From Aquarana catesbeiana (taxonomy: Eukaryota > Chordata > Amphibia > Anura > Ranidae): a DNA stretch of 64,000 nucleotides. Of the stretch, positions 55,445 through 64,000 are shown piece after piece (the stretch's first letter is position 1; each line of letters opens with the position of its first letter). Location: positions 184,444,099-184,508,098 of the forward strand of contig NC_133336.1 in assembly GCF_042186555.1 (NCBI RefSeq), read 5' to 3'. The position numbers were made by a program, and so were the translations under genes. The notes under the pieces are model-generated. The model did no database searches and was not told where the DNA came from. It was given only the letters and a program-made list of their open reading frames with translations.

Positions 55445-56816
55445 TTATTATTATTATTATTATTATTCAGGATTTATATAGCGCCAACAGTTTACGCAGC
55501 GCTTTACAATATAAAAGGGAGACAATACAGTTATAATATAATACAATACAATACAATAGGATTAAGAGGGCCCTGCTCAGAAGAGCTTACAATCTAATAG
55601 GGTGGGGCAGGTGGTACAAAAGGTTGTAACTGTGGGGAATGAGCTGGTGGAAGTGGTAGGAGATTAGTTGGAGACGTGATAGGCTTTCCTGAAGAGATGA
55701 GTTTTCAGGGATTGCCTGAAGGTAGCAAGAGTAGGGGCTAGCCGGATAGATGGAGGTAGCGAGTTCCAGAGGATGGGAGAGGCTCTGGAGAAATCCTGGA
55801 GACGAGCATGGGAGGAGGAGATGAGAGAGCTTGAAAGCAGGAGGTCTTGAGAAGAGCGGAGAGGACGATTTGGGTGATATTTGGAGACAAGATTAGTGAT
55901 GTAGCTTGGGGCAGAGTTGTGAATGGCTTTGTATGTTGTGGTTAGAATTTTGAATTTAATTCGCTGGGTGATTGGGAGCCAGTGTAGGGATTGAAGTAGA
56001 GGGTTGGCAGACACTGAGCGGTTGGTAAGGTGGATAAGTCTGGCAGCAGCATTCATGATAGACTGAAGAGGGGATAGCCTATGGAGCGGTAGGCCAATGA
56101 GAAGGGAGTTGCAATAGTCAAGGCGAGAGATAACAAGGGAGTGAATGAGGAGCTTGGTGGTTTCATTTGTTAAAAAAGGGCGAATTTTAGAGATGTTACG
56201 GAGGTGAATTCTACAAACTTTTGACAATGATTGGATTTGAGGCTGAAATGACAAGTCGGAGTCTAGGATTACACCTAGTACCCTGGCGTGAGGGGAGGGA
56301 CTGATGGTTGCATTGTTGATTTTGATGGAAAAGTCATGGAGGGGGGCACGGGCGGGGGGGAATATTAATAGCTCAGTTTTAGAGAGATTTAGTTTAAGGA
56401 AGTGGTGCGACATCCATGCTGATATGTCAGTTAGTAAGTTAGTAATGCGAGAGGAGACTGAAGGAGTGAGGTGAGGAGTAGACAGATAGATTTGGGTGTC
56501 ATCAACGTATAAGTGGTATTGGAAGCCGTGGGCAGTTATTAGGTGACCAAGGGAGGTGGTGTAGATAGAGAAGAGAAGGGGTCCAAGAACCGAGCCTTGG
56601 GGGACCCCCACAGAAAGGGGCAATGGAGAGGAGGAGACAGAGTTGTAGGTGACACCGAAGGAGCGCTGTGATAAATAGCCAGAGAACCAGGATAGAGCAG
56701 AATCTCGGAGGCCAAGGGAATGTAGTTTATTGAGAAGGAGCGGGTGGTCAACAGTATCAAAGGCCGCAGAGAGGTCAAGTAGTAGGAGTATGGAGTACTG
56801 GCTGTATGTTTTTATA
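55445..56816 (-). mobile_element. CR1/L2-type LINE, 5'-truncated, with target duplication
   Basis: A 1,372-bp insertion flanked by AAATTTA (55438-55444 and 56817-56823). The 3' tail on the minus strand ends in a run of AAT repeats, after the CGCTGCGTAAACTGTTGGCG block also seen at 6140 and 58770. The ORF covers the reverse-transcriptase palm to the C terminus. Confidence 0.9.
55664..56795 (-). pseudogene. CR1/L2-type reverse transcriptase, C-terminal part, long open frame
   Basis: Copies LINE RNA at the insertion site. The frame is open from about 56795, starting ILLLLDLSAAFDTVDHPLLL (the first catalytic-Asp block), then VGVPQGSVLGPLLFSIYTT and YHLYVDDTQIYLS with the catalytic YVDD. It continues through LVISRLDYCNSLLIGLP and LHWLPITQRIKFK to a stop at 55664. 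The ATG-independent beginning shows this is a truncated insertion and not a gene start. The endonuclease and N-terminal reverse transcriptase are missing. The intact frame of over 370 codons means it is younger than the CR1 beside it. Confidence 0.9.
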
Positions 56817-56823
56817 AAATTTA

Positions 56824-58440
56824 AGTCATATAGACTTTTTATCAGTATTAAGTCAGCAACCGCTCTGAGTGTTTCATCCAGAGCTAAAAAGTTAAACCTT
56901 TAGGAAAACTTCCCATTACTTTCTATTGCAGAAGTGAAGTGAGAGGAAATCTCTACAAAGTACTTCACAGTTCATATCAGGACAGGTGTCTGCATTGAGA
57001 GATTTGCCCTAACTTCCTGTCCTGCTGACAACTGTAACATTTTGGATTTCCCATAACCTTCTGTTCTGTGGGCAATGGTCACTGGGGATCAGCTTGAGTT
57101 TGGTCCAAACCCAAGTTCATTGAACCCAGAAATTAATTGTTATTGCTGAGCAAATTAGCTTGGAGTGGTGGACTTGTCACCCTAAATCTGCAGATGTACA
57201 ATGATTTGGGGATGCTCATAACATTGTTGACCTAATATGGCCACATGGTCATATTAGGTCACCTATATTGGCCTAATATAGCCATGTGCCCATATTAGGT
57301 CAATGATGTCACAAGCATCCCCTGCCTTTTGTGTACATCAGCTGTGGGGTGGAGAATCTCCCACTCCTGTTTCGTTGGCCCAGCAATGACTGCTAACGTC
57401 TGGGTTCCAAACCCAAGCTCACCACTAGTAGCCAACCCAAGATAATATTCTGGCTTTAGATAAACTTTAAGGGGTATATTTATAAAGCAGTACATCTTCT
57501 AGGTGCATGTTTTAAATTACAGTGTTTAATTTGCTGGTTCCAGGAGACCCTGGTGTTCCTCTTTAACTCCTAGGTCATCAACATTTACATTGTGACGTAA
57601 TGTTCACTGGAACTTAACATTTTACGCTGTTGCATTATTAGAATTGGTGTAACTTCCTTATTTATTTATATGAAATGAGATTTCACTCACAGCATGTAAT
57701 GCCCTTCATGTTACTTCAAGTATCCTCAACCTCTTTTAGAAGGGACTCAAAGGAAATCAGAGTAGGTGAAGAGAATAATGACATTTCATTTTGCTGACAG
57801 CTATCCCGTAGGATACACATTTTTGAAAATTTAACCCAAAAATGGATAGAGGAAAATGATGCAGAGATATTTACACTATTGACTTACACAGTCTCGGGGT
57901 CCATGGTTCAGTTCATACTTGTCGTCACATAGACTTTGAGTAAGATTTCTAAAGGTGGCATTCTGCCTCTTGGCCCGCACACCACTTAAACCAAGTCGCA
58001 AATGCGGGGGCCTACCCTTGCTGTCAACAACTGGTAAGTCAATTTGCAAGTAGCTTTTGTAAGATAACTATTCTAAGTCCAACTCCAACCAAAACGTTTT
58101 TGGAGCTTTCAATAGTGTTAGGAAGGGTTAGAACTTCTGTCATGCCATTTGGAAAATTTCCCCTCTTCAGTGACACCCTGTTATGCTCTGTCCATGGCTC
58201 AGTTGGGTTCATTTTTCCTCATTTCCTATTCAGGTAACATTCCATGAAACACAGGGAATCACTAGGACCAGAAGTGAAATCTCCCCAGTGGGAACACCCT
58301 ACAGGGGTCCTACTTTACATTCTATCCAGAAGTTATAAAGAAAACAAAGGTTTTGGATAGGAATTAGGAAAATTACTAATATTTTCATAAAATGACTGCA
58401 ATATCAGTTATAAAACTAAATACAATTTTGATTGCTCTCC
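56824..58440. other. Long stretch without recognised features
   Basis: No named repeat or supported gene. Near 57228-57306, the block GGTCATATTAGGTCA recurs in a short imperfect palindromic cluster (GACCTAATATGG, CCATGTG, CATATTAGGTC). Confidence 0.5.
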
Positions 58441-58680
58441 ATTGAGAAGCGTGTATTGAAGCTCTGGTGAACTCCATGCCCAAGAGGCAGGAGGCAGTGC
58501 TGGAAAATAATGGTGGCCACACAAAATATTGACACTTTAGGCCCAATTTGGACATTTTCACTTAGGGGTGTACTCACTTTTGTTGCCAGCGGTTTAGACA
58601 TTAATGGCCGTGTGTTGAGTTATTTTGAGGGGACAGCAAACTTACACTGTTATACAAGCTGTACACTCACTACTTTACAT

Positions 58681-58796
58681 TAGATTGTAAGCTCTTCTGA
58701 GCAGGGCCCTCTTAATCCTCTTGTATTTTATTGTATTGTAACTGTATTGTCTCCTTTTATATTGTAAAGCACTGCATAAACTGTTGGCGCTATATA
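58681..58796 (+). mobile_element. CR1/L2-type LINE 3' tail
   Basis: AGATTGTAAGCTCTTCTGAG through AAACTGTTGGCGCTATA, the last about 115 bp of the same LINE family as 55445-56816, in sense. Inserted in the Tc1 remnant. Confidence 0.85.
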
Positions 58797-59063
58797 CTCA
58801 GAGATAGAAACAAGAAGGACCAACATATAAGACACCACATCCCATACATAAATGGATAAAAAGAAGGGGCTTTAGGCATAGGGCCTTGGGACTTTAAAGG
58901 TGTCGATATTCAAAATATATATTGAAACCACGTTAGGGTAAAAGAGAAATTTTATTACAAATTGATTTAAAAAGAGCCTGATAAAGGCCACATATAATAC
59001 AGTATTTTTCAAAACGGTAAATATAAAATGTAACAACAATTTATATTACAGATACCACTTGTT

Positions 59064-59104
59064 TTCTCAACATGTTTCGCTCTGTGGAGCTTCTTCAGGA
59101 GATC
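59064..59104 (-). ncRNA. Hammerhead-ribozyme-like motif, well formed
   Basis: On the minus strand: CTC, CTGAAGA, AGCTC-CACA-GAGC, GAAAC, AT, GTT, GAG. All conserved boxes of the hammerhead core are present (CTGANGA and GAAA). Stem II is a clean 4-bp GCTC/GAGC helix with a 4-base loop. Stem I begins with CTC pairing GAG, and stem III is about 2 bp. This is the best-formed example in the window. Confidence 0.6.
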
Positions 59105-59447
59105 ATGTGGTACCTTTAGTAAAAACTGGAATTTGCATAGAAAAAAATAAATAAATAATCAATACAATGTAAGATCATGAATTTAAACAGTTATTAATAA
59201 TGGGGAGAACTAGTATGTCAAATTAGAAGTTTATAAGACATTGCATAAAGCATATATGAATCTATATTGATATATTGCAATTGTTCAGATTAAATTTAAG
59301 ATATTGAAGCTGCAGTAAAGAAATATAATACAAAAGAATATAGAAATAGCAAAGTGTAATTCCTTCAGTGTTGTCACATGAAAAGATAGAATAAAATATT
59401 TACAAAAATGTGAGGGGTGTACTCACTTTTGTGCGGTACTGCATATG

Positions 59448-59964
59448 AATGATGATGCTTTTTTTATACAAATTCCACCCTCTGTGTCCTGATTGTTTTA
59501 GTAAAGACTACAGCAAGAATGATTTATTGTAGCTAGCATGGGGTCTGCTTTAGAGATTAGCAGTGCATCCCAGGCTTCCTTCTGCTTAATAAACCAGCAT
59601 AGGGTGCAAGACAACTTGAGGGTGATTATTGTTTTCCCCTCAACCTCAAATTCTCAACTCAGGTTGCCTGTCGTACAAAAAACTTTATTAATCTGGGTGA
59701 CATTTTTTTGGACTGAAACAGACTCAGGGGTAATTGGATGTAAACGGGCAGACACCTGCTTGCTCACAGACATAACATGGGTCTGTTTGACTCCAGTCAC
59801 AAGCTGGAGGAAAAAAACTGAACGGACACAAGATGTCACAAAAGTGGCATCTGTTCCAGTTGGCTATGATTCAGCAGGGGATCTGTTCATGGAATGGATG
59901 GTTGTCTAAAAGGACCCTTCATTTATGTTTTTATAATACAAGCATTGTAAATAGTGCAACATGA
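59448..59964. other. Non-coding stretch, no gene seen
   Basis: The open frame at 59538-59909 (123 codons) has no recognisable domain, repeats or splice context, so I do not call it a gene. Confidence 0.5.
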
Positions 59965-60985
59965 CCTGGCACCAGCCAGTAGGCAGGAGGAGTCTACTTT
60001 CTTGACTGTAGGTAGCGCTCATCCACGGCAGCATTACAGTTGGAGAGGAAGTCAAGAGGAACATGGTTCCTCTATGGTTTCCTGGGTCACTGGGGAAGCT
60101 ATCCAATTGGATGCTGCCCTCCCATGTGACTCTAATGGACTGTACACAGGATGGGACATTCCGACAACAAAATCCATCAGATTTTTTCCGACGGATGTTG
60201 GCTCAAACTTGTCTTGCATATACACGGTCACACAAAGTTGGTTGGAAATTCGCCAAGAACGCGGTGACGTACAACACATACGACAAGCCGGGAAAAATGA
60301 AGTTCAATAGCCGGTGCTGCTCTTCTGCTTGATTTTGAGCATGCGTGGAACTTTGTGCGTCGGAATTGTCTACACACGATCTGAGTTTACGCAAACGGAT
60401 TTTGTTGTCGGAAAATTTTAGATCCAGCTCTCAAACTTTGTGTGTCGGAAATTCCGATGGAAAAAGTCCGATGGAGCCTACACACGGTCGAAATTTCCAA
60501 CAACAAGCTCAGATCACACATTTTCCATTGGAAAGTCTGACCGTGTGTACAGGGCATAACAGCCATTTTGGGCCAGGCAGAGCCTATTTAAGGCCCTGGC
60601 CTCCAGGCTTGGTGCACATTTTGTGAGTGGGCAGAGTAATGACAGGTACCCTGTCTGTTATGGACAAAACTAACAGCAGGGAAAGGTTCCTGACAAGGAG
60701 CGAATGCATAGGGATTGCAACTTCTCTGGGCAACTTCCCGCTTGAGCACGAGATGGCCAGGTCGCATTCAGGTGCTGTCATTTCGGCTGAAACCTGCTCT
60801 CAACGTGCTTCTGGGACCTGTGAGTATTCCTGGTTGGGTTGCCTTCCCACCAGGTTTCTTGTGAACTGTCTTTGCATTATTTAAATACATGTTCTTTATA
60901 TCATACTGGGACTGTATGTGTTATTGCCGCCACACCATGCTGCATCCCACCTACAAGACTCTTGGTGACAATCCCCTGTACAGCA
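59965..60985. repeat. Unclassified interspersed repeat, copy 2, with MITE insertion
   Basis: Aligns with 3745-4390 (GGAGTCTACTTTCTT, TTCCTCTATGGTTTCCT, CCATGTGACT, CCAGGCAGAGCC, ACACCATGC). The MITE at 60136-60556 interrupts it. Confidence 0.75.
60136..60556 (+). mobile_element. Harbinger-type MITE, copy 7
   Basis: 421 bp with perfect TAA duplications (60133-60135 and 60557-60559). Left end decayed to TGGACTGTACACAGGATGGG, right end GTACAGGGCA. The host repeat at 3745-4390 shows the uninterrupted site. Confidence 0.92.
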
Positions 60986-62485
60986 AACCTCTGACTGGGA
61001 GAGGGAGAAGCAGCTCTTGTGCTGCAGTGCTCATGGTCTAACAAGATACAGTACATGATACATGCTGATAGGTGGAGAGAGCAGAGTGACAAAAAATGAG
61101 CTTGTCAGTCTACTACTTTCACTGACCAGTCACAGACTGGGGAGGAATAAGACCTGTAAGTGATATTTAACTGCAGCAAAAAAACTCCGGTCTCCTCTCC
61201 TGCCAAACAGGTCTGCTTTATATGCTGAATTATGTATCATCTGTACAAACCACCAAACAAGATAAACTGAGGTGGTTTTCTGATTCCTGGACTTTAAAGA
61301 GCTTTCTATATTAGTATGTAATATATTTTATATTTTGCCTATGGCCTCTCCTTGAACACCTTCTTTTCCATGTAAGCATGCAAGAAAAGAACAAGAAGTT
61401 TTTGGCTTTAAGTTACATTTTCAATTATCTTTTATACTGGCTTTGAGAAGCTGGTGGGTGGCGAAAAAAAATGTTTTGTGGCGGTAGGAAATGCGCAAGA
61501 ATAATGGCTGGTCTGAAATCCAGCCATAGAGTACATACAGTAATATTATATAAACCATTCAACAAATGAGACTGGAAATTTCTAGACTTGTTTAAGCTGA
61601 ACTTACTGTTGTCTGCCTCGGAGGGCATTTTTACTTTGAGTCTAGCTAGAGGCAAAAGGCTGTCAACTGAATATGAGAATATGAAGGCGTGTGACTCAAG
61701 AATCTTTTATAGCACAATAATAAAGTACCTTCCTCTTAGGGGAAAACTTGAATATTTTTGACCGCACCCTTTTCTTAGTTATCAGTTGATTATTACAATA
61801 CAAATACAGTCTTTTCCTTCAAATGCTGATCATCAGATATACCATTTGAGGAAGTATTTAGTCTGTTTAATGTTTTTATAGATGTGACAGGCAGCCCATT
61901 GCATCAAGGAAATCTATACTATAAGAATATAAAGGCAGCCATTGTTGACCTTTCCTTCTGAAAATGCTAGTTGTGAAAGTCATACTGGTCCAGTTGCTTC
62001 AATACCTTTGGAGAAACTGGCCTTCCACAAGTGTAACACTCATGGGTACTGACTTCTCCCCGACTATATGTGTATACTGCACATGTGTTTGGTTTTTATA
62101 CCTTGCAGAGACAAAAGTGCAGGTTGGTTGAGGCCTGTCCAGATGTCAAGGTGAGGATCTGTGGCCTTCAGGTCTTTTTCCTCTTCCCAGCGGGAGGTCT
62201 TTCTTCAGGAGATCCCTCACCAGGTACATGGAGGACCAGCTTTGGCAGGTCCCTAAGGAGCGGGGTCCACCTGGCTTCAGCCCAGGTAGACCAAGATTAC
62301 CTTGCCCCTGTTAGCAGCCTTGCACCTCAGAGGGCTCAGGGATGCAGGCCCTTCCTCTTTGGAGGTCGATGCTATTCTACACCCTCAGGCACTTTTTTGT
62401 GTGCTGTGGTTTCACAGTTCACTTTTTTTTGCTCATTTTTTTCAGACAGAAGTCGGCCATCCATATTTCATCAGCAAGTTTTTGC
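60986..62485. other. Long stretch without recognised features
   Basis: No named repeat. The open frame at 62070-62627 runs into the AT microsatellite and shows no domain, so it is not called. Confidence 0.5.
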
Positions 62486-62489
62486 TGTG

Positions 62490-62490
62490 T

Positions 62491-62529
<39 letters not shown>
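62490..62529. repeat. AT dinucleotide microsatellite
   Basis: About 40 bp of alternating TA. Confidence 0.95.
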
Positions 62530-62530
<1 letters not shown>

Positions 62531-62899
62531 TTTTTTCTCTTTATTTTTTGACAATTTGTCTGTTTCTTTCTTGTATCTTGTCCTGACTCCCACACTCGCC
62601 CGGGTATTTGCCCTTAGGGGCCCATAGATGTCCCCTGATTTGGTCGGTCCAGCCGTGGTAAGCTTCCTTATGGTGATGTAGCTATGGGTTGGAACCTTGT
62701 ATATGACATATTATTCCTAGTATTGTTTGGATTGTTGAACGTGCTCACCACTATGGCAGATTTGAGGAGTGTCCATATATGTTCCAATCCTTACAAACAT
62801 TATTGTATGTATTTTTGATTGGTTTGTTTATAAGCTTGATTATTTATATGTCTGTCCTTTATAGAGATAACTGCATATAATGTCTCTGGATAATTACTC

Positions 62900-62931
62900 C
62901 TGAAGAAGCGGTCACATCGCAAAACATGTTG
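62900..62931 (+). ncRNA. Hammerhead-ribozyme-like motif, GAAA box mutated
   Basis: CTGAAGA, then AGCG pairing with CGC across GTCACAT, then AAAACATGTTG where GAAAC is expected. Very like the motif at 59064-59104 (same ACATGTT end), but the first base of GAAA is changed, which should abolish cleavage. Confidence 0.45.
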
Positions 62932-63289
62932 AATCTGAACTGATCTAGAATGACATTCCGATTCCTTTCCCTGGATGGATGCACATCCAATTGCTCAGTT
63001 CTTGTTCAGAGAATGAATTTATATGTATTGTATACTCCTTCTCTTTATGACATTTTACTCATGTCTTTGTTTCAATAAATATATATTTTTATACAAATGT
63101 GTATGTGAGTCCTTAACTTACCATGAGAGTCCACAGTTGCCTTAGACCCTCTGCCTTTTGTTTTTCCTCTATTATAACTTATCTGATAAGACTCTCTGAT
63201 AAGACCTGTGCTTGTGATCACAACGGAAGAAATACCGGTATAGGTCTAGTTCACTTCTAATCCATTCATATAGTTCTCATTCTCAAGCC

Positions 63290-63322
63290 CTGATGAAGGG
63301 GGCATTTTTGGAAACACGTCAG
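63290..63322 (+). ncRNA. Hammerhead-ribozyme-like motif, stem II decayed
   Basis: CTGATGA, AGGGGGCATTTTTG, GAAAC, AC, GTC, AG. The conserved boxes are intact and the cleavage triplet is the favoured GTC, but stem II no longer pairs well. Shares upstream context with 10880-10926. Confidence 0.5.
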
Positions 63323-63324
63323 TT

Positions 63325-64000
63325 TGTGACACTTCAGTTTCCATTGTTGTTACATGCAGGCACAAACCGACAGCCCTCAGGACCAAGGCGTAGTAGAACT
63401 GGGCACTGACCTGTAAGGTTGACACCTGAGCAGAGCAAAATACAAGCATTTTTAAACATGTATCAAGCTTCAGCTGTTTGTTTTCTGGGCTGGGCAAAGG
63501 GAGGAGAGCTGTTCAATAGGAGAAAAGGAGTTCATCAGGTGTAAAAACGTGCGAAAAAGCCACTCTCATTGAAGTCAATGGGGCCAAGAACGCCTGAATT
63601 GGCTCAAACAAAAGCTCTTCCATCCGATTCTTCCGAAAGACCCAGAATTCTCTGGGGCACACATTCCCTGAGCTCAGGCCCATCCCATCCCGTGTTTCCA
63701 CCAATCATTTCCCTGGCCATGCCCCCATCAGTCAAGGCTCTCTTTCCCTATGGAGGGGGCTCAAGAGGCCTTCATTATGAGTGTAAAGCACAGAGCATGG
63801 GGTTAGGCTGTTCTCACACTGAAGTGTTTTGTGAACATGTGTGCATATGCTTATGCGCTTCACATATAGGGAAGCCCATTTATTTCAAACGTTGCATGTG
63901 TTGCAACCACGGGTTGCAGGAAAGTAATTTGCTCGATTCCCTCATCAAACACAGACAGTGTTAATGTGGGAATCCCTCCTGCCGGGCCATTGTGTTTTCC
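63325..64000. other. Non-coding stretch, no gene seen
   Basis: Includes CATTGAAGTCAATGG-type symmetry near 63568 and GGGAAGCCCATTTATTTCAA near 63868, both reminiscent of dispersed frog repeats. No supported gene. Confidence 0.45.

Larger units (their letters stand above)
58441..59447 (+). mobile_element. Remnant of Tc1 family 2, split by later insertions
   Basis: 58450-58680 matches 22650-22875 of the full Tc1 (GAAGCTCTGGTGAACTCCAT, GGCCACACAAAATATTGACA). The match resumes at about 59346 (AGCAAAGTGTAATTCCTTCA) and ends in the inverted repeat ACTCACTTTTGTGCGGTACTG at 59447. The 665 bp between are an inserted L2-type LINE tail and a hammerhead-bearing segment. Confidence 0.88.

Noticed and set aside
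59538..59909. 123-codon plus-strand frame
   Set aside because: No domain, no homology I recognise, no splice or promoter context; within chance expectation.
62070..62627. 185-codon plus-strand frame
   Set aside because: Longest frame in the last 8 kb, but it passes through the AT microsatellite and has no recognisable domain.

Overview
This window is vertebrate nuclear DNA and almost certainly amphibian, most likely a true frog (Ranidae) or close relative. That call is inference. It rests on the mixture of repeats: Tc1-like DD34E transposons, a swarm of about 430-bp PIF/Harbinger-type MITEs with termini reading like TGCCCCGTACACACG, CR1 and CR1/L2-type LINEs, an L1/Tx1-like LINE with an endonuclease, hAT MITEs, an LTR element with a proline-tRNA-like primer site, and hammerhead-ribozyme-like motifs of the kind carried by Penelope-like elements. 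I find no convincing host exon, tRNA, rRNA or CRISPR. Nearly all coding potential belongs to mobile elements, most of it broken by frameshifts, stops or truncation.

Layout. 0-10 kb: AT microsatellite, a palindromic MITE, a full-length but dead Tc1 (1241-2867), a Harbinger MITE, a 40-bp minisatellite split by a LINE fragment, and an LTR-like repeat carrying two MITEs. 10-18 kb: a foldback element with hammerhead-like motifs split by another MITE; a four-layer nest (hAT containing a Harbinger MITE and a CR1 tail, the tail split by a second hAT); a 75-bp minisatellite split by a hammerhead-bearing insert; several small TIR elements. 18-25 kb: three copies of a TTAA-flanked repeat, a second dead Tc1, and a solo LTR with 4-bp target duplication. 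25.9-29.3 kb: a 3.4-kb LTR element on the minus strand with an unusual 335-codon gag-position ORF and no pol. 30-38 kb: hAT MITE, LINE fragments, and an L1-like element with ORF1 and endonuclease but no reverse transcriptase. 38-46 kb: a palindromic Tc1 derivative, tandem and segmental duplications, more MITEs, and a chain of perfect hairpins. 48.6-52.8 kb: a 4.2-kb Harbinger-type element whose ends match the MITEs and which holds spliced MADF and coiled-coil gene remnants. 52.9-56.8 kb: CR1 and L2-type reverse-transcriptase remnants on the minus strand. 57-64 kb: a split Tc1 remnant, a MITE inserted into a second copy of a repeat seen at 3.7 kb, and single-copy-looking DNA.

The clearest biological story is a parent-and-progeny set. 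The 4.2-kb Harbinger element shares both termini and subterminal sequence with at least seven internally deleted MITEs, and target duplications of TAA or TTA are visible for most of them. No HARBI1-type transposase is recognisable here, so mobilisation would have needed a copy elsewhere.
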